Source of the DNA: Paraburkholderia sp.
GTDB taxonomy: Bacteria > Pseudomonadota > Gammaproteobacteria > Burkholderiales > Burkholderiaceae
Reading direction: 5' to 3'
DNA: 64,000 nucleotides
Assembly: GCF_024281035.1 (NCBI RefSeq)
Contig: NZ_JAMXLH010000023.1
Span: 16,224 to 80,223, forward strand
Notes under the pieces: model-generated
Databases searched by the model: none
Seen by the model: only the letters and a program-made list of their open reading frames with translations
Told to the model about the DNA's origin: nothing
Part shown: piece after piece, positions 56,002-64,000 of the stretch
Layout of the letters: each line of letters begins with the position of its first letter
How positions within the stretch are numbered: position 1 is the stretch's first letter
Position numbers and translations under genes: made by a program

Positions 56002-57561
56002 ATGTCGCTTGCCGTGGTCAAGAGCCGCGCGCCGGCTGCTGGCCGCGCGCTGGAAGTCACTGTCGAAGTCCACCTCGCCAACGGGTTACCGGCGTTCTCC
56101 ATCGTCGGCCTGCCCGATCTCGAAGTCCGCGAAAGCCGCGAGCGCGTGCGCGCCGCATTGCAGAACTGCGGCTTCGATTTCCCCGTGCGCCGCATCACCG
56201 TCAATCTCGCTCCGGCGGACTTGCCCAAGGAATCCGGCCGCTTCGATCTGCCAATCGCACTCGGCATACTCGCAGCGAGCGGGCAGATTCCCGCCACGTC
56301 ACTCGCCAATCGCGAATTCGCAGGCGAACTCTCGCTGACCGGTGCCGTGCGGCCCATGCGCGGCGCCTTTGCCATGGCGTGCGGCACGGCACGCGCGTCT
56401 TCCGCTGCATCGAGTTCGACCGACCCGGTCAGCCCGGCGCCGCCGCAACTCTATCTACCGGCAGAGAACACGGCGGAAGCCGCGCTCGTACCCGGCGTGG
56501 ATGTGTTCGGCGCCACCGACCTGCGCGCGCTTTGCGCCCATCTCGCCGGTGCGGAGGACGCGCGGCTCACGCCCACGCGCGCCAGCGCGCTCGACACAGC
56601 CGCAGGCACGCCTTCGCCCGACATGGCGGACGTGATCGGTCAGCGCAGCGCACGGCGTGCACTCGAAGTGGCCGCCGCGGGCGGGCATCACATGCTGATG
56701 GTCGGTCCGCCCGGCGCGGGCAAGTCGATGCTCGCGGCGCGCTTGCCCGGGCTCCTTCCGCCGATGACCGACGCCGAAGCGCTGGCCTCGGCCGCGTTGC
56801 TCTCGGCAAGCGCGATCGGATTCTCGCCGCAGCAATGGCGGCGGCGGCCGTTTCGCGCGCCGCATCATTCGTCGAGCGCGGCGGCGCTGATCGGCGGGCG
56901 CAATCCGCCGCAGCCCGGCGAGATCACGCTCGCCCATCTGGGCGTGCTGTTTCTCGACGAACTGCCCGAATTCGACCGCCACGTACTGGAAACGCTGCGC
57001 GAGCCGCTCGAAGCGGGTTCGATCACGATCTCGCGCGCCGCGTGGCAGACCGACTTCCCCGCCGCATGCCAGCTGGTCGCGGCGATGAATCCATGCCCGT
57101 GCGGCTGGCGCGGCGATCCATCCGGGCGTTGCCGCTGCACGCCCGAAGGCGCCGCGCGCTATCTGCGCAAGCTGTCGGGGCCGCTGCTCGACCGCATCGA
57201 CATCCAGATCGACATTCCCGCACTGCCGCCCGCCGAGCTCGCGGCCCGCGCGCACACGCCCGGCGAGCCGAGTACGGCCATTGCCGCGCGGGTGGCCGCG
57301 GCACGCGCGCGGCAATGGCAACGCCAGGGCAAGATCAACCGGGAATTGAGCGGCCGCGACACCGATGAAGTCTGCCGCCCGGACGCCGCTGGAGAATCGC
57401 TGCTGCGCGAGGCGGGCGAACGGTTTGGCTGGTCGGCGCGCGCGTACTACCGCGTCCTGAAGGTCGCGCGCACCATCGCCGATCTCGCGGGCGCGTCGAT
57501 GCCCACCTCGGCCCATATCGCGGAAGCCATCCAGTACCGTCGCGCCCTTGCAGACCATTAG
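56002..57561 (+). CDS. comM: ComM/YifB-family AAA+ ATPase
   Basis: 519 aa from MSLAVVKSRAPAAGRALEV. N-terminal Lon-like domain (about 1-170: GLPAFSIVGLPDLEVRESRERVR in part), Mg-chelatase AAA domain with Walker A GPPGAGKS (235-242) and Walker B FLDELPEF, zinc-binding NPCPCGWRGDPSGRCRC, and C-terminal VLKVARTIADLAG. ComM is a branch-migration helicase that extends integration of DNA during natural transformation. comF is also in the window. Confidence 0.95.
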   Translation: MSLAVVKSRAPAAGRALEVTVEVHLANGLPAFSIVGLPDLEVRESRERVRAALQNCGFDFPVRRITVNLAPADLPKESGRFDLPIALGILAASGQIPATSLANREFAGELSLTGAVRPMRGAFAMACGTARASSAASSSTDPVSPAPPQLYLPAENTAEAALVPGVDVFGATDLRALCAHLAGAEDARLTPTRASALDTAAGTPSPDMADVIGQRSARRALEVAAAGGHHMLMVGPPGAGKSMLAARLPGLLPPMTDAEALASAALLSASAIGFSPQQWRRRPFRAPHHSSSAAALIGGRNPPQPGEITLAHLGVLFLDELPEFDRHVLETLREPLEAGSITISRAAWQTDFPAACQLVAAMNPCPCGWRGDPSGRCRCTPEGAARYLRKLSGPLLDRIDIQIDIPALPPAELAARAHTPGEPSTAIAARVAAARARQWQRQGKINRELSGRDTDEVCRPDAAGESLLREAGERFGWSARAYYRVLKVARTIADLAGASMPTSAHIAEAIQYRRALADH

Positions 57562-57913
57562 AGCCCACCTGGAGCGCCGGTCACCCGGCAAACGTCATCG
57601 CCGCCGCAAGAAAATGCCGCAAAGACTTGACTTATGCACACAGCGCTGCATTAGCAAGCGATTTGTGAGAAAAGCGCATCCATCTGGCGATATTTTCTCA
57701 AGTTATTGATTTAATTTGGTTTATTGAATTGCCGATTACCCGGGCAAACTAACGAAAAGCCCACAGGACGGACCTTTGCGGGCCGTTACCCGCTGTTTTC
57801 CACAAAGTTACCCACAGGACCTGTGGGTAACCCGTAAACTTCCAATCAAATCCGGGTATTAGCGCCACAAGCTACGAAGGAACTTTCATTCGGATCGGCA
57901 ATCGCGCTCACGC
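57562..57913. other. AT-rich convergent gap with DnaA-box-like sites
   Basis: About 350 bp between two gene ends, so no promoter is needed here. It holds TTATGCACA at 57632-57640 (exact DnaA-box consensus), TTTTCCACA at 57796-57804, and TTACCCACA at 57808-57816 with its inverted copy at 57822-57830. An unusually AT-rich stretch at about 57690-57735 lies between. TGAGAAAA and TTTTCTCA flank part of it as an inverted repeat. Confidence 0.55.
57807..57831. repeat. 25 bp perfect palindrome
   Basis: GTTACCCACAGG, one A, CCTGTGGGTAAC: 12 bp arms with a single central base. As RNA it would be a tight hairpin; as DNA it presents two inverted DnaA-box-like sequences. Confidence 0.9.
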
Positions 57914-58510
57914 TCAGGAGAGCCTGAACGAGCCGAAGAACTGGTCGATCTGTTCGACGGGCGGCAGCGCGCGGCCCACGATGGCGACCTCGTACACATG
58001 CGCCCCCTTCGCGACGAGCCGCGCGTGGATCGTGCGGGACGTTTCGCTCCCCCCAGCCGTGCCTGCCTTGCCGGTGAACCGCATCTCGATGCCCTCGACC
58101 GACCCGCCCGCCACTAGCGGCACCGCCACATCGTGCGCACCGGGCGCATCGGACGACAGGCCCACGTTGCGCGCGAGCCCCTCGCGCAGGAACGCGATCA
58201 CCCGCTGCTGCGTCTCGGGCCGCGCGTCGGGCAACTCCACCGTGCCGACCACGAAGAGCACATCGTCCACTTCGGCTGTCTGCATGCGCATGCGCATCGG
58301 CGTGCCGTCGATGTCGACGTCGCGCTGATCCGCCCCCGGCTTCGCGGGTAAATCGACGCTGTAGCCGCTCGCGTTGTTCGTCACCGTGCGCCAGTCGTAG
58401 GTCGGCGAGCACGCCGCCAATGCGCCTGCAGCCGCCAGGACGCACAGTGCCCGCGGGCCGAATCTGAACAGCAGCAAAGCGAAAGTGTCGCGAAAAGCAG
58501 TCAGAGGCAT
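57914..58510 (-). CDS. Putative lipoprotein of unknown function
   Basis: 198 aa. Lipobox LAAC with C34 after a hydrophobic segment, then a 160-residue periplasmic domain beginning YDWRTVTNNASGYSVDLPAKPG and ending QIDQFFGSFRLS, a pattern seen in small transport-linked lipoproteins of Burkholderiaceae. No known catalytic motif. Divergent from the TlpA-like gene. Confidence 0.82.
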   Translation of the reverse strand: MPLTAFRDTFALLLFRFGPRALCVLAAAGALAACSPTYDWRTVTNNASGYSVDLPAKPGADQRDVDIDGTPMRMRMQTAEVDDVLFVVGTVELPDARPETQQRVIAFLREGLARNVGLSSDAPGAHDVAVPLVAGGSVEGIEMRFTGKAGTAGGSETSRTIHARLVAKGAHVYEVAIVGRALPPVEQIDQFFGSFRLS

Positions 58511-58538
58511 GAGGTGCGAGAAGAGCAGAAATTAAGGG

Positions 58539-58577
58539 GATGCAAAACAGGGACGCAATACAGGAACGCAATACAGG
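58539..58577 (+). repeat. 13 bp tandem repeat, three units
   Basis: GATGCAAAACAGG, GACGCAATACAGG, AACGCAATACAGG between the lipoprotein and TlpA-like genes. Confidence 0.85.
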
Positions 58578-58682
58578 GCCTCAACAGCGCCCGCAGCAGG
58601 CTCGCGGCCGTATTGGACTGCAACCGGACAGCAAACGCCGCGCCGCCAGATTCGGCGTTAGAATACTTCGGCCAGATTTCCG

Positions 58683-59240
58683 GTGTCCGAGATTCCGCTC
58701 ATGAGTTCCGCCTCCCCTACTCCCCCGACAGCCCGCCGCTCAGGCGCCACGCGCGGCATTGTCATCGCGCTGATCGTCGGCGCGCTTGCCGTCGCCGGTT
58801 ACTTCGCCTTCTTCGGCAGCAAGGAGCGCGCGCCCGACGCCACGTTCACCCTGCTGTCCGGCCAGAAAGTTTCCACCGCCGACCTGAAGGGCAAGGTCTA
58901 TCTCGTCAACTTCTGGGCGACGAGTTGCACCACCTGCATGAAAGAGATGCCGCAGATGGTGCAGACCTATAACCGCTTCAAGGGCGAAGGGCTCGAATTC
59001 GTCGCCGTGGCGATGAACTACGACACGCCGACGTACGTGGCGAACTACGCGCAGACGCGTCAATTGCCGTTCAAGGTCGCGATGGACGACGGCTCGGCGG
59101 CCAGGCAGTTCGGCAACGTGCAGCTTACGCCGACCACCTTCGTCATCGACCGCAACGGCAAGATTCTCAAGCGCTATGTCGGCGAGCCGCAGTTCGCCGA
59201 ACTCGACTCGTTGCTGCAAAAAGCGCTGTCCGCCGGATGA
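58683..59240 (+). CDS. TlpA-family thiol-disulfide oxidoreductase
   Basis: 185 aa from 58683; an internal ATG at 58701 (MSSASPTPP) may be the true start. One N-terminal membrane helix (about 24-45), then a periplasmic thioredoxin fold with the CxxC motif in NFWATSCTTCMKEMP and cis-proline region LTPTTFVID. Reduces periplasmic disulfides, possibly for cytochrome c or oxidase assembly. Confidence 0.93.
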   Translation: MSEIPLMSSASPTPPTARRSGATRGIVIALIVGALAVAGYFAFFGSKERAPDATFTLLSGQKVSTADLKGKVYLVNFWATSCTTCMKEMPQMVQTYNRFKGEGLEFVAVAMNYDTPTYVANYAQTRQLPFKVAMDDGSAARQFGNVQLTPTTFVIDRNGKILKRYVGEPQFAELDSLLQKALSAG

Positions 59241-59326
59241 CGGCGCACTGAGCGCAGCAGCGGCTCACCACATGACAACGGCAGCGGTTCCCGCTGCCGT
59301 TTTCGTTTGCGCGGCCGTGTTCATCG

Positions 59327-60685
<1,359 letters not shown>

Positions 60686-60727
60686 TTTGGAGTCACCATA
60701 TTCGTTCGATTTCCTGATCTACCTGAT

Positions 60728-62662
60728 TCAGACGTCGGTGGCGGCAACCCGCGCCGCGCTCACCTGCGCGCGGCGCAGCGTCAGCACGAAGCACGCGCCG
60801 CCGTCCGGTTCGTTGTGCGCGACGAGCGAGCCGCCGCAGTCGCGCGCGATCGAAGACGAGATCGCGAGCCCGAGGCCGAGCCCCTGCCCCATCTCCTTCG
60901 TCGTGAAGAACGGCTCGAAGAGACGCGGCATCACGTCTTCGGGAATGCCGGGCCCGTTGTCGCGCACGCGAATCGCAATCGTCGCGGCCTGCGCTTCGAT
61001 ATCGATGGCGATGCGCGGCGACGCCGCGTCCGCCGCCGCGTCGAGCGCGTTGCCGATGAGGTTGATGAGCACCTGTTCGAGCCGCAGGTCGTCGCACTGC
61101 GCGACAAGGCCCGGATACTCGCCGAGCGGATCGAACGGAACGGCGAGCGGCGCGCCCACGGTGTTCGCCATGCCCGCCGTTCCCGCCGTGTAATCGGTCA
61201 GCGTGAGGCTCACGCTCACGCCGGCCAGGCGCTTGCCGAGCAGCGCGAGCGCCTGACGCAGCGCGCTCGCCACCGGCGAGCGCAGGCTGCGCGGTCGCGC
61301 ACGGCCCACGAAGAGCTTGAGCTGGTTGACGATCTTGCCCATGCGTTCGGTGAGCGAGCCGATCGCCTCCAGATTCTCGTGCGCCGCCGCGTACTGGCCG
61401 CGTTCGAGGAACACGCGCGTGTTGTCCGAGAAGCTGCGCAGCGCCGCGAGCGGCTGGTTCAGTTCGTGCGTGATGCCCGCCGCCATCTGGCCGAGCGCGG
61501 CGAGCTTGCTCGCCTGGATCAGCTCGTCCTGGGCGGCGCGCAGCTCGGCTTCGGCGCGCGCCCGCTCCTGCACTTCGCGCTGCAACTGCTCGTTGGCCTG
61601 CGACAGATCGGCGGTGCGCTCGGCCACCCGTTCGTTGAGCATCGCGTAGGCCTTTTGCAGCATCGCGCGGCTTTGCATGACCTCTTTCACGCGCTGGCGC
61701 CGCTGCCGCCAGTAAAAGCCGAGCAGGCACAGCGACACCCAGGCGAAGCCCGTCACGATGGTCGCGCTGCGCGTGGCGACGACCACCGGGCGCACCGGCG
61801 ACATCGTCACCAGGTTCCAGTCCGGCACGCCGAGCGCGCGGCGCGTTTCGATGTAGCGCGGCGCACCGATGCCGCCGCCGATGCTGCCCACTACGCCGCC
61901 GCCGATGCGCACGATATCGGCGTCGTCCTGCAGCACGCGTTCGACGTGCGCGGGCAGCGGCTCGATGATCTGGCGCGCGTACTGCCGCGTCCGGTCGATG
62001 GACGCCACGACATCCGCAGGAAGCGGCCGCATCGTGTGGTACTTCCACGCGGGCACGGAGGACAGGAAGATCACGCCGTGATCGTCGGTGACGAGGAGCG
62101 GCTCGCCTGAGTCGGCGCCCGGAAACCATTCGAGATTGAGCTTGACGACCGCCACGCCGACGATCTTGCCGCCGCGCCGCACCGGCTGCGAAACGTAGTA
62201 GCCCGGATCGTGCGAGATCGTGCCGATGCCGAAGAAGCGGCCGACGCCGCCCTTCACCGCATCGATGAAATACGGCCTGAACCGGTAGCTCACGCCGACG
62301 AAGCTGTCCTTGTCGCGCCAGTTGCTGGCTGCGATGCACATGCCGTCGGCCTGGATGATGTAGGTGGTGGTCGCGCGCGCGTGGCGGTTGACGTCTTCGA
62401 GATAGCGGTTCGCCGCGTCGATCCACTCGGGCTTCGGATCGACGAGCACGTCTTGCACGAGCGGATGCTCGCCGACGATGAAGGGCAGCGACTCGTAGCG
62501 CTCCAGCGTGCTCCTGAGCGCGGCCGTCGTGCGGTCGCCGCGCACGGCGGCGGCGTGGCGCAGCGTGTCGATGCCGCTTTTCCAGGCGAGCGTCCACGTG
62601 AGCGCGCAGACCGCGACGAGCCCGGCGGCGAGCGCAAAGAGAATGAACAGGCGGCGCGTCAC
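60728..62662 (-). CDS. dctB: C4-dicarboxylate sensor histidine kinase DctB
   Basis: 644 aa. N-terminal membrane helix (about 4-28), a double-Cache periplasmic sensor (about 35-300, RYLEDVNRHARATTTYIIQ in part), second helix (about 305-325), a coiled-coil, and the kinase core with phospho-histidine H399 in GITHELNQPLAALR and HATPase motifs DNGPGIPEDV and GLGLGLAIS. Senses external succinate, malate or fumarate. Paired with DctD, near dctA. Confidence 0.96.
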   Translation of the reverse strand: MTRRLFILFALAAGLVAVCALTWTLAWKSGIDTLRHAAAVRGDRTTAALRSTLERYESLPFIVGEHPLVQDVLVDPKPEWIDAANRYLEDVNRHARATTTYIIQADGMCIAASNWRDKDSFVGVSYRFRPYFIDAVKGGVGRFFGIGTISHDPGYYVSQPVRRGGKIVGVAVVKLNLEWFPGADSGEPLLVTDDHGVIFLSSVPAWKYHTMRPLPADVVASIDRTRQYARQIIEPLPAHVERVLQDDADIVRIGGGVVGSIGGGIGAPRYIETRRALGVPDWNLVTMSPVRPVVVATRSATIVTGFAWVSLCLLGFYWRQRRQRVKEVMQSRAMLQKAYAMLNERVAERTADLSQANEQLQREVQERARAEAELRAAQDELIQASKLAALGQMAAGITHELNQPLAALRSFSDNTRVFLERGQYAAAHENLEAIGSLTERMGKIVNQLKLFVGRARPRSLRSPVASALRQALALLGKRLAGVSVSLTLTDYTAGTAGMANTVGAPLAVPFDPLGEYPGLVAQCDDLRLEQVLINLIGNALDAAADAASPRIAIDIEAQAATIAIRVRDNGPGIPEDVMPRLFEPFFTTKEMGQGLGLGLAISSSIARDCGGSLVAHNEPDGGACFVLTLRRAQVSAARVAATDV

Positions 62663-63106
62663 GCGATCGGCTTCCAGACGGTCAAACGGGGATTAACGGG
62701 ATTGTGGCACAGGCGCACGGGGCGGAGCGCCCCGGCGAGGCGCGAGCGGATCGAGACGACCGCCGCGCCGGAAAAAAAACAGACAGCGCGCCGCAGGGGG
62801 TCGTCGCGCTGTCACGCCGTGTGGGCGGGGAAACCGAACGAAACGGAACGAGCTTGAGATGCGGGAAAAAGCGGGAAAGCAGCGGCAAAACAGCGGGGCA
62901 ACAGCGGGGCAACAGCGGCAAAACGGCCGAAAAGCAGCCGACAAGCAGCCACCAAACTGCAGCCAGACAGCCCGCAACCGGCAATCGGGCAGCGAGCGAA
63001 CAGCGCGCAAACGTCGAGCCGCGCGCCATCCGTCTAATGCGGGCGAGGCGGGAATCGGGCGGCAACGCCCGGCGAACCCGCCCCTTGGCCCCGCGAGCGC
63101 GCGGCT
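62663..63106. other. Gap between dctB and dctA
   Basis: About 440 bp, no convincing gene. It contains an 11 bp tandem repeat (62880-62923), purine-rich sequence around it, and an inverted repeat AGCGCGCGGCT/AGCCTGCGCGCT that spans the dctA stop codon (about 63096-63121). Open frames here are low-complexity and lack ribosome sites. Confidence 0.55.
62880..62923 (+). repeat. 11 bp tandem repeat, four units
   Basis: CAGCGGCAAAA, CAGCGGGGCAA, CAGCGGGGCAA, CAGCGGCAAAA in the dctB-dctA gap. Confidence 0.9.
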
Positions 63107-64000
63107 TTAAGCCTGCGCGCTTTCCTTCACATCGACTTCGCCTGCGAGCACGGCACGCAGCTTCTTGCGGTCGAGTTCCTTCTCCCATGCCGACACCACG
63201 ACCGTCGCCACGCCGTTGCCGACGATGTTGGTCAGTGCACGGCACTCGCTCATGAAGCGGTCGATGCCGAGGATCAGCACCATGCCCGAGAGCGGAATCG
63301 TCGGCACCACGGCGAGCGTCGCCGCGAGCGTGATGAAACCCGCGCCGGTCACGCCGCTCGCGCCCTTCGAGGTGAGCATCGTCACCGCGAGCAGCGTGAG
63401 CTGCTGCGTCCACGTGAGGTCGGTGTTGGTCGCCTGGGCGATGAAGAGCACCGCCATCGTCATGTAGATGTTGGTGCCGTCGAGGTTGAACGAGTAGCCG
63501 GTCGGCACGACGAGGCCCACGACCGAGCGCGAGCAGCCAAGGCGCTCGAGCTTCTGCATCAGTTGCGGCAGCGCCGATTCCGACGAACTCGTGCCGAGCA
63601 CGATCAGCAGTTCTTCCTTGATGTACTTCAGGAACTTCCACAGGCTGAACCCATGCGCCCAGGCAATCGTCCCCAGCACCACGAACACGAACCCGAAGCT
63701 CGTAATGTATACGCACGAGAGCAGCTTCAGCAGCGGCAGCAGGGTCTTCAAACCGTACTTGCCGATGGTGAACGCCATGGCTCCGAACGCGCCCAGCGGC
63801 GCCGCTTCCATGATCAGCGAGATCACCCGGAACAGCCAATGCGCGATCTTGTCGCAGCCTTCCGTGATCTGACGCCCGCCCGGCAACGCCGCCAGCGCCA
63901 GTCCGAACAGGATGGCCACCAGCAGCACTTGCAGAATGTCCCCCTGGGTGAAGGCGTCGGTCACGGTTTTCGGGATGATGTTCATTAGGAAATCGACCGT
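63107..64000 (-). CDS. dctA: C4-dicarboxylate/cation symporter DctA (3' part)
   Basis: The frame continues past the right edge; 297 C-terminal residues are present. [39 protein letters not shown] (in parts: [25 protein letters not shown]) and [19 protein letters not shown] are signatures of the glutamate/dicarboxylate:cation symporter family (re-entrant loops and the NLDGT motif). Imports succinate, malate and fumarate with protons; with dctBD it makes a complete transport-and-sensing set. Confidence 0.95.
   Translation of the reverse strand, partial: TVDFLMNIIPKTVTDAFTQGDILQVLLVAILFGLALAALPGGRQITEGCDKIAHWLFRVISLIMEAAPLGAFGAMAFTIGKYGLKTLLPLLKLLSCVYITSFGFVFVVLGTIAWAHGFSLWKFLKYIKEELLIVLGTSSSESALPQLMQKLERLGCSRSVVGLVVPTGYSFNLDGTNIYMTMAVLFIAQATNTDLTWTQQLTLLAVTMLTSKGASGVTGAGFITLAATLAVVPTIPLSGMVLILGIDRFMSECRALTNIVGNGVATVVVSAWEKELDRKKLRAVLAGEVDVKESAQA

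Noticed and set aside
57562..57913. Chromosomal replication origin
   Set aside because: Only one exact DnaA box, and no dnaA, dnaN, rep or par gene nearby; kept as an observation, not called an origin.
62704..63255. Possible gene in the dctB-dctA gap
   Set aside because: Low-complexity, driven by the 11 bp repeat, and it runs into dctA on the other strand.

Overview
The window is a 64 kb piece of a GC-rich betaproteobacterial chromosome. Gene content and order (lolB-ispE-tRNA-prs-rplY-pth, the caa3/aa3 oxidase cluster, gpsA-secB-grxC, ptsI-ptsH-EIIA-gshB-gshA-amt-glnK, dctABD) and the protein sequences point to the primary chromosome of a Burkholderiaceae member, most likely Paraburkholderia, Caballeronia or a close relative. 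There is no phage, insertion sequence, CRISPR array or rRNA operon. Almost everything is core housekeeping; the clearest accessory patch is 5.7-7.5 kb.

Layout. 0-5.2 kb: lolB (partial), ispE, tRNA-Gln, prs, rplY, pth, hisC. 5.2-9.0 kb: a ferredoxin gene separated from coaD-rsmD by three accessory genes (unknown protein, MASE1-like membrane protein, MarR-like regulator). 9.2-17.5 kb: ftsY, a maiA/FAH-hydrolase pair, ybiB, leuA behind a leucine-codon leader peptide, an NTF2-like protein and rpoH behind a CIRCE operator. 17.6-25.4 kb: a complete N-acetylglucosamine PTS operon (GntR regulator, nagA, SIS-type deaminase, fused EIIA-HPr-EI, EIICB). 25.5-38.6 kb: a lone metQ, then cytochrome oxidase biogenesis and structural genes (SCO, ctaB, ctaA, second SCO-like, SURF1, ctaE, ctaG, ctaD, ctaC), a frameshifted DUF2244 gene and bioC. 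38.6-43.2 kb: comF, trmL, macrodomain gene, gpsA, secB, grxC, rhodanese. 43.4-47.0 kb: gpmA, ctpA, moeB. 47.1-55.0 kb: a permease-free regulatory PTS (ptsI, ptsH, EIIA-Man), gshB, gshA, amt, glnK with a sigma-54 promoter. 55.5-64 kb: ubiK, comM, a lipoprotein, a TlpA-like thioredoxin, and dctD, dctB, dctA (partial).

How the genes work together. The nag operon imports GlcNAc as GlcNAc-6-P and converts it to fructose-6-P with its own phosphotransfer chain. The second PTS in the window has EI, HPr and EIIA-Man but no membrane permease, so it is probably regulatory. The cta cluster encodes one heme-copper oxidase plus heme A synthesis and copper insertion. amt-glnK is the nitrogen-sensing pair; dctBD-dctA handles C4-dicarboxylates.

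Most notable signals: (1) upstream of leuA, a strong promoter whose predicted start point falls on the ATG of a 23-codon peptide with four CTA leucine codons, followed by mutually exclusive hairpins; (2) many intergenic gaps carrying a private 9-14 bp tandem repeat; (3) twin hairpins with a shared loop motif in front of a TTG-started hisC; (4) an oxidase subunit II fused to cytochrome c and an OmpA-like domain; (5) a second, cysteine-less EIIB domain on NagE; (6) an AT-rich convergent gap with DnaA-box-like sites and a perfect palindrome.
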